Assembly (NCBI GenBank): GCA_002366795.1
Contig: DFBX01000023.1
Location: 1-51,840 of the forward strand
Direction: 5' to 3'
From: Rhodobacteraceae bacterium UBA3069
GTDB lineage: Bacteria; Pseudomonadota; Alphaproteobacteria; Rhodobacterales; Rhodobacteraceae
DNA: 51,840 nucleotides
Positions 51,616 to 51,840 of this stretch are shown here, piece after piece. The translations under genes were made by a program, and so were the position numbers. The notes beneath the pieces were generated by a model. It did no database searches. It saw nothing but the letters and a program-made list of their open reading frames with translations, and was not told the DNA's origin. Every line of letters starts with the position of its first letter. Positions within the stretch are counted from its first letter, which is position 1.

Positions 51616-51840
51616 GGCTCTGTTGCAAAAATTTCATTGCGGGGTTGCGCTGCGAATATTCAATTCCCATTGCATCCGCCAAAGCGATTTTGGACGAAGG
51701 GCGGAAAGCGTTCTGACGGCGATTGGGCCAGACGGTAGATATGAAGATTGAGCTACTCCCCATTTGTTGGGCAGGAACTGGCGTAATTTAAGCTACTCTT
51801 TGCACCTGCTGATCGGGGTTGGTTATTTCAGCTCTGTGCC
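51616..51840. mobile_element. IS6-family-like insertion sequence end, partial
   Basis: GGCTCTGTTGCAAA at 51616-51629 equals, as I recall it, the terminal inverted repeat of IS6100-type elements of the IS6 family. The following 211 bp lead to the window edge without recognisable transposase, as expected for the end segment of such an element. The rest of the element is outside the window. The assignment rests on the 14-bp end alone. Confidence 0.5.

Noticed and set aside
51512..51763. Small frames after gyrB as genes
   Set aside because: Two overlapping frames on opposite strands have no ribosome sites and span the hairpin and the IS-like terminus.

Overview
The window looks like a chromosomal segment of a marine alphaproteobacterium of the order Rhodobacterales (Roseobacter group). 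The evidence is the gene order mutM - enoyl-CoA hydratase - [insert] - rpsT - dnaA - dnaN - recF - gyrB with divergent ubiE-ubiB, FlaF/FlbT-type flagellin control, moderately high GC, and GANTC (CcrM-type) sites clustered upstream of dnaA. Genus cannot be settled from the sequence alone.

Layout. (1) 0.2-6.2 kb: flagellar genes. On the minus strand are a CheL/FlgJ-like rod-binding protein, a FlgN-like chaperone, flagellin, flaF, flbT and a DUF1217 protein; on the plus strand are fliK and flgD. (2) 6.2-11.2 kb: housekeeping genes: a small-molecule kinase-like protein, ubiB, ubiE, mutM and an enoyl-CoA hydratase ending in a strong terminator. (3) 11.2-42.7 kb: a large accessory block. It holds a Wza/KpsD-type export lipoprotein, a DUF2793/C1q-like fusion, three sulfotransferase-like genes, two RgpF-type glycosyltransferases, a GT2 glycosyltransferase, two SDR sugar epimerases, the dTDP-L-rhamnose genes rfbC-B-D-A, an SGNH/GSCFA pair and a capsule-type ABC exporter (KpsM/T/E-like). 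In its middle lie four tandem RTX genes (one a serralysin-type metalloprotease) and the decayed tail of a fifth. (4) 42.9-51.2 kb: the replication-initiation neighbourhood rpsT, dnaA, dnaN, recF, a LysE-type exporter, a small membrane protein and gyrB. (5) 51.2-51.8 kb: AT-rich DNA with repeats, and the end of an IS6-like insertion sequence that runs off the window.

How the genes fit together. The accessory block reads as a cell-surface locus. rfbABCD supply dTDP-rhamnose, rhamnan-type glycosyltransferases polymerise it, sulfotransferases and SGNH/GSCFA proteins probably decorate it, and KpsMTE with the outer-membrane lipoprotein export it. The four RTX proteins share a nearly superimposable C-terminal type I secretion module of about 210 residues but have unrelated front ends: a propeller-like domain, an M10 zinc protease, and a novel domain shared by two of them. 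No HlyB/HlyD-type exporter is encoded in the window. The block lies between two genes that I recall as near neighbours in relatives, so it is probably an acquired or expanded island beside the dnaA region. The main candidates for something undescribed are the RTX quartet with its remnant, the shared unknown N-terminal domain, and the sulfotransferase/rhamnan combination.
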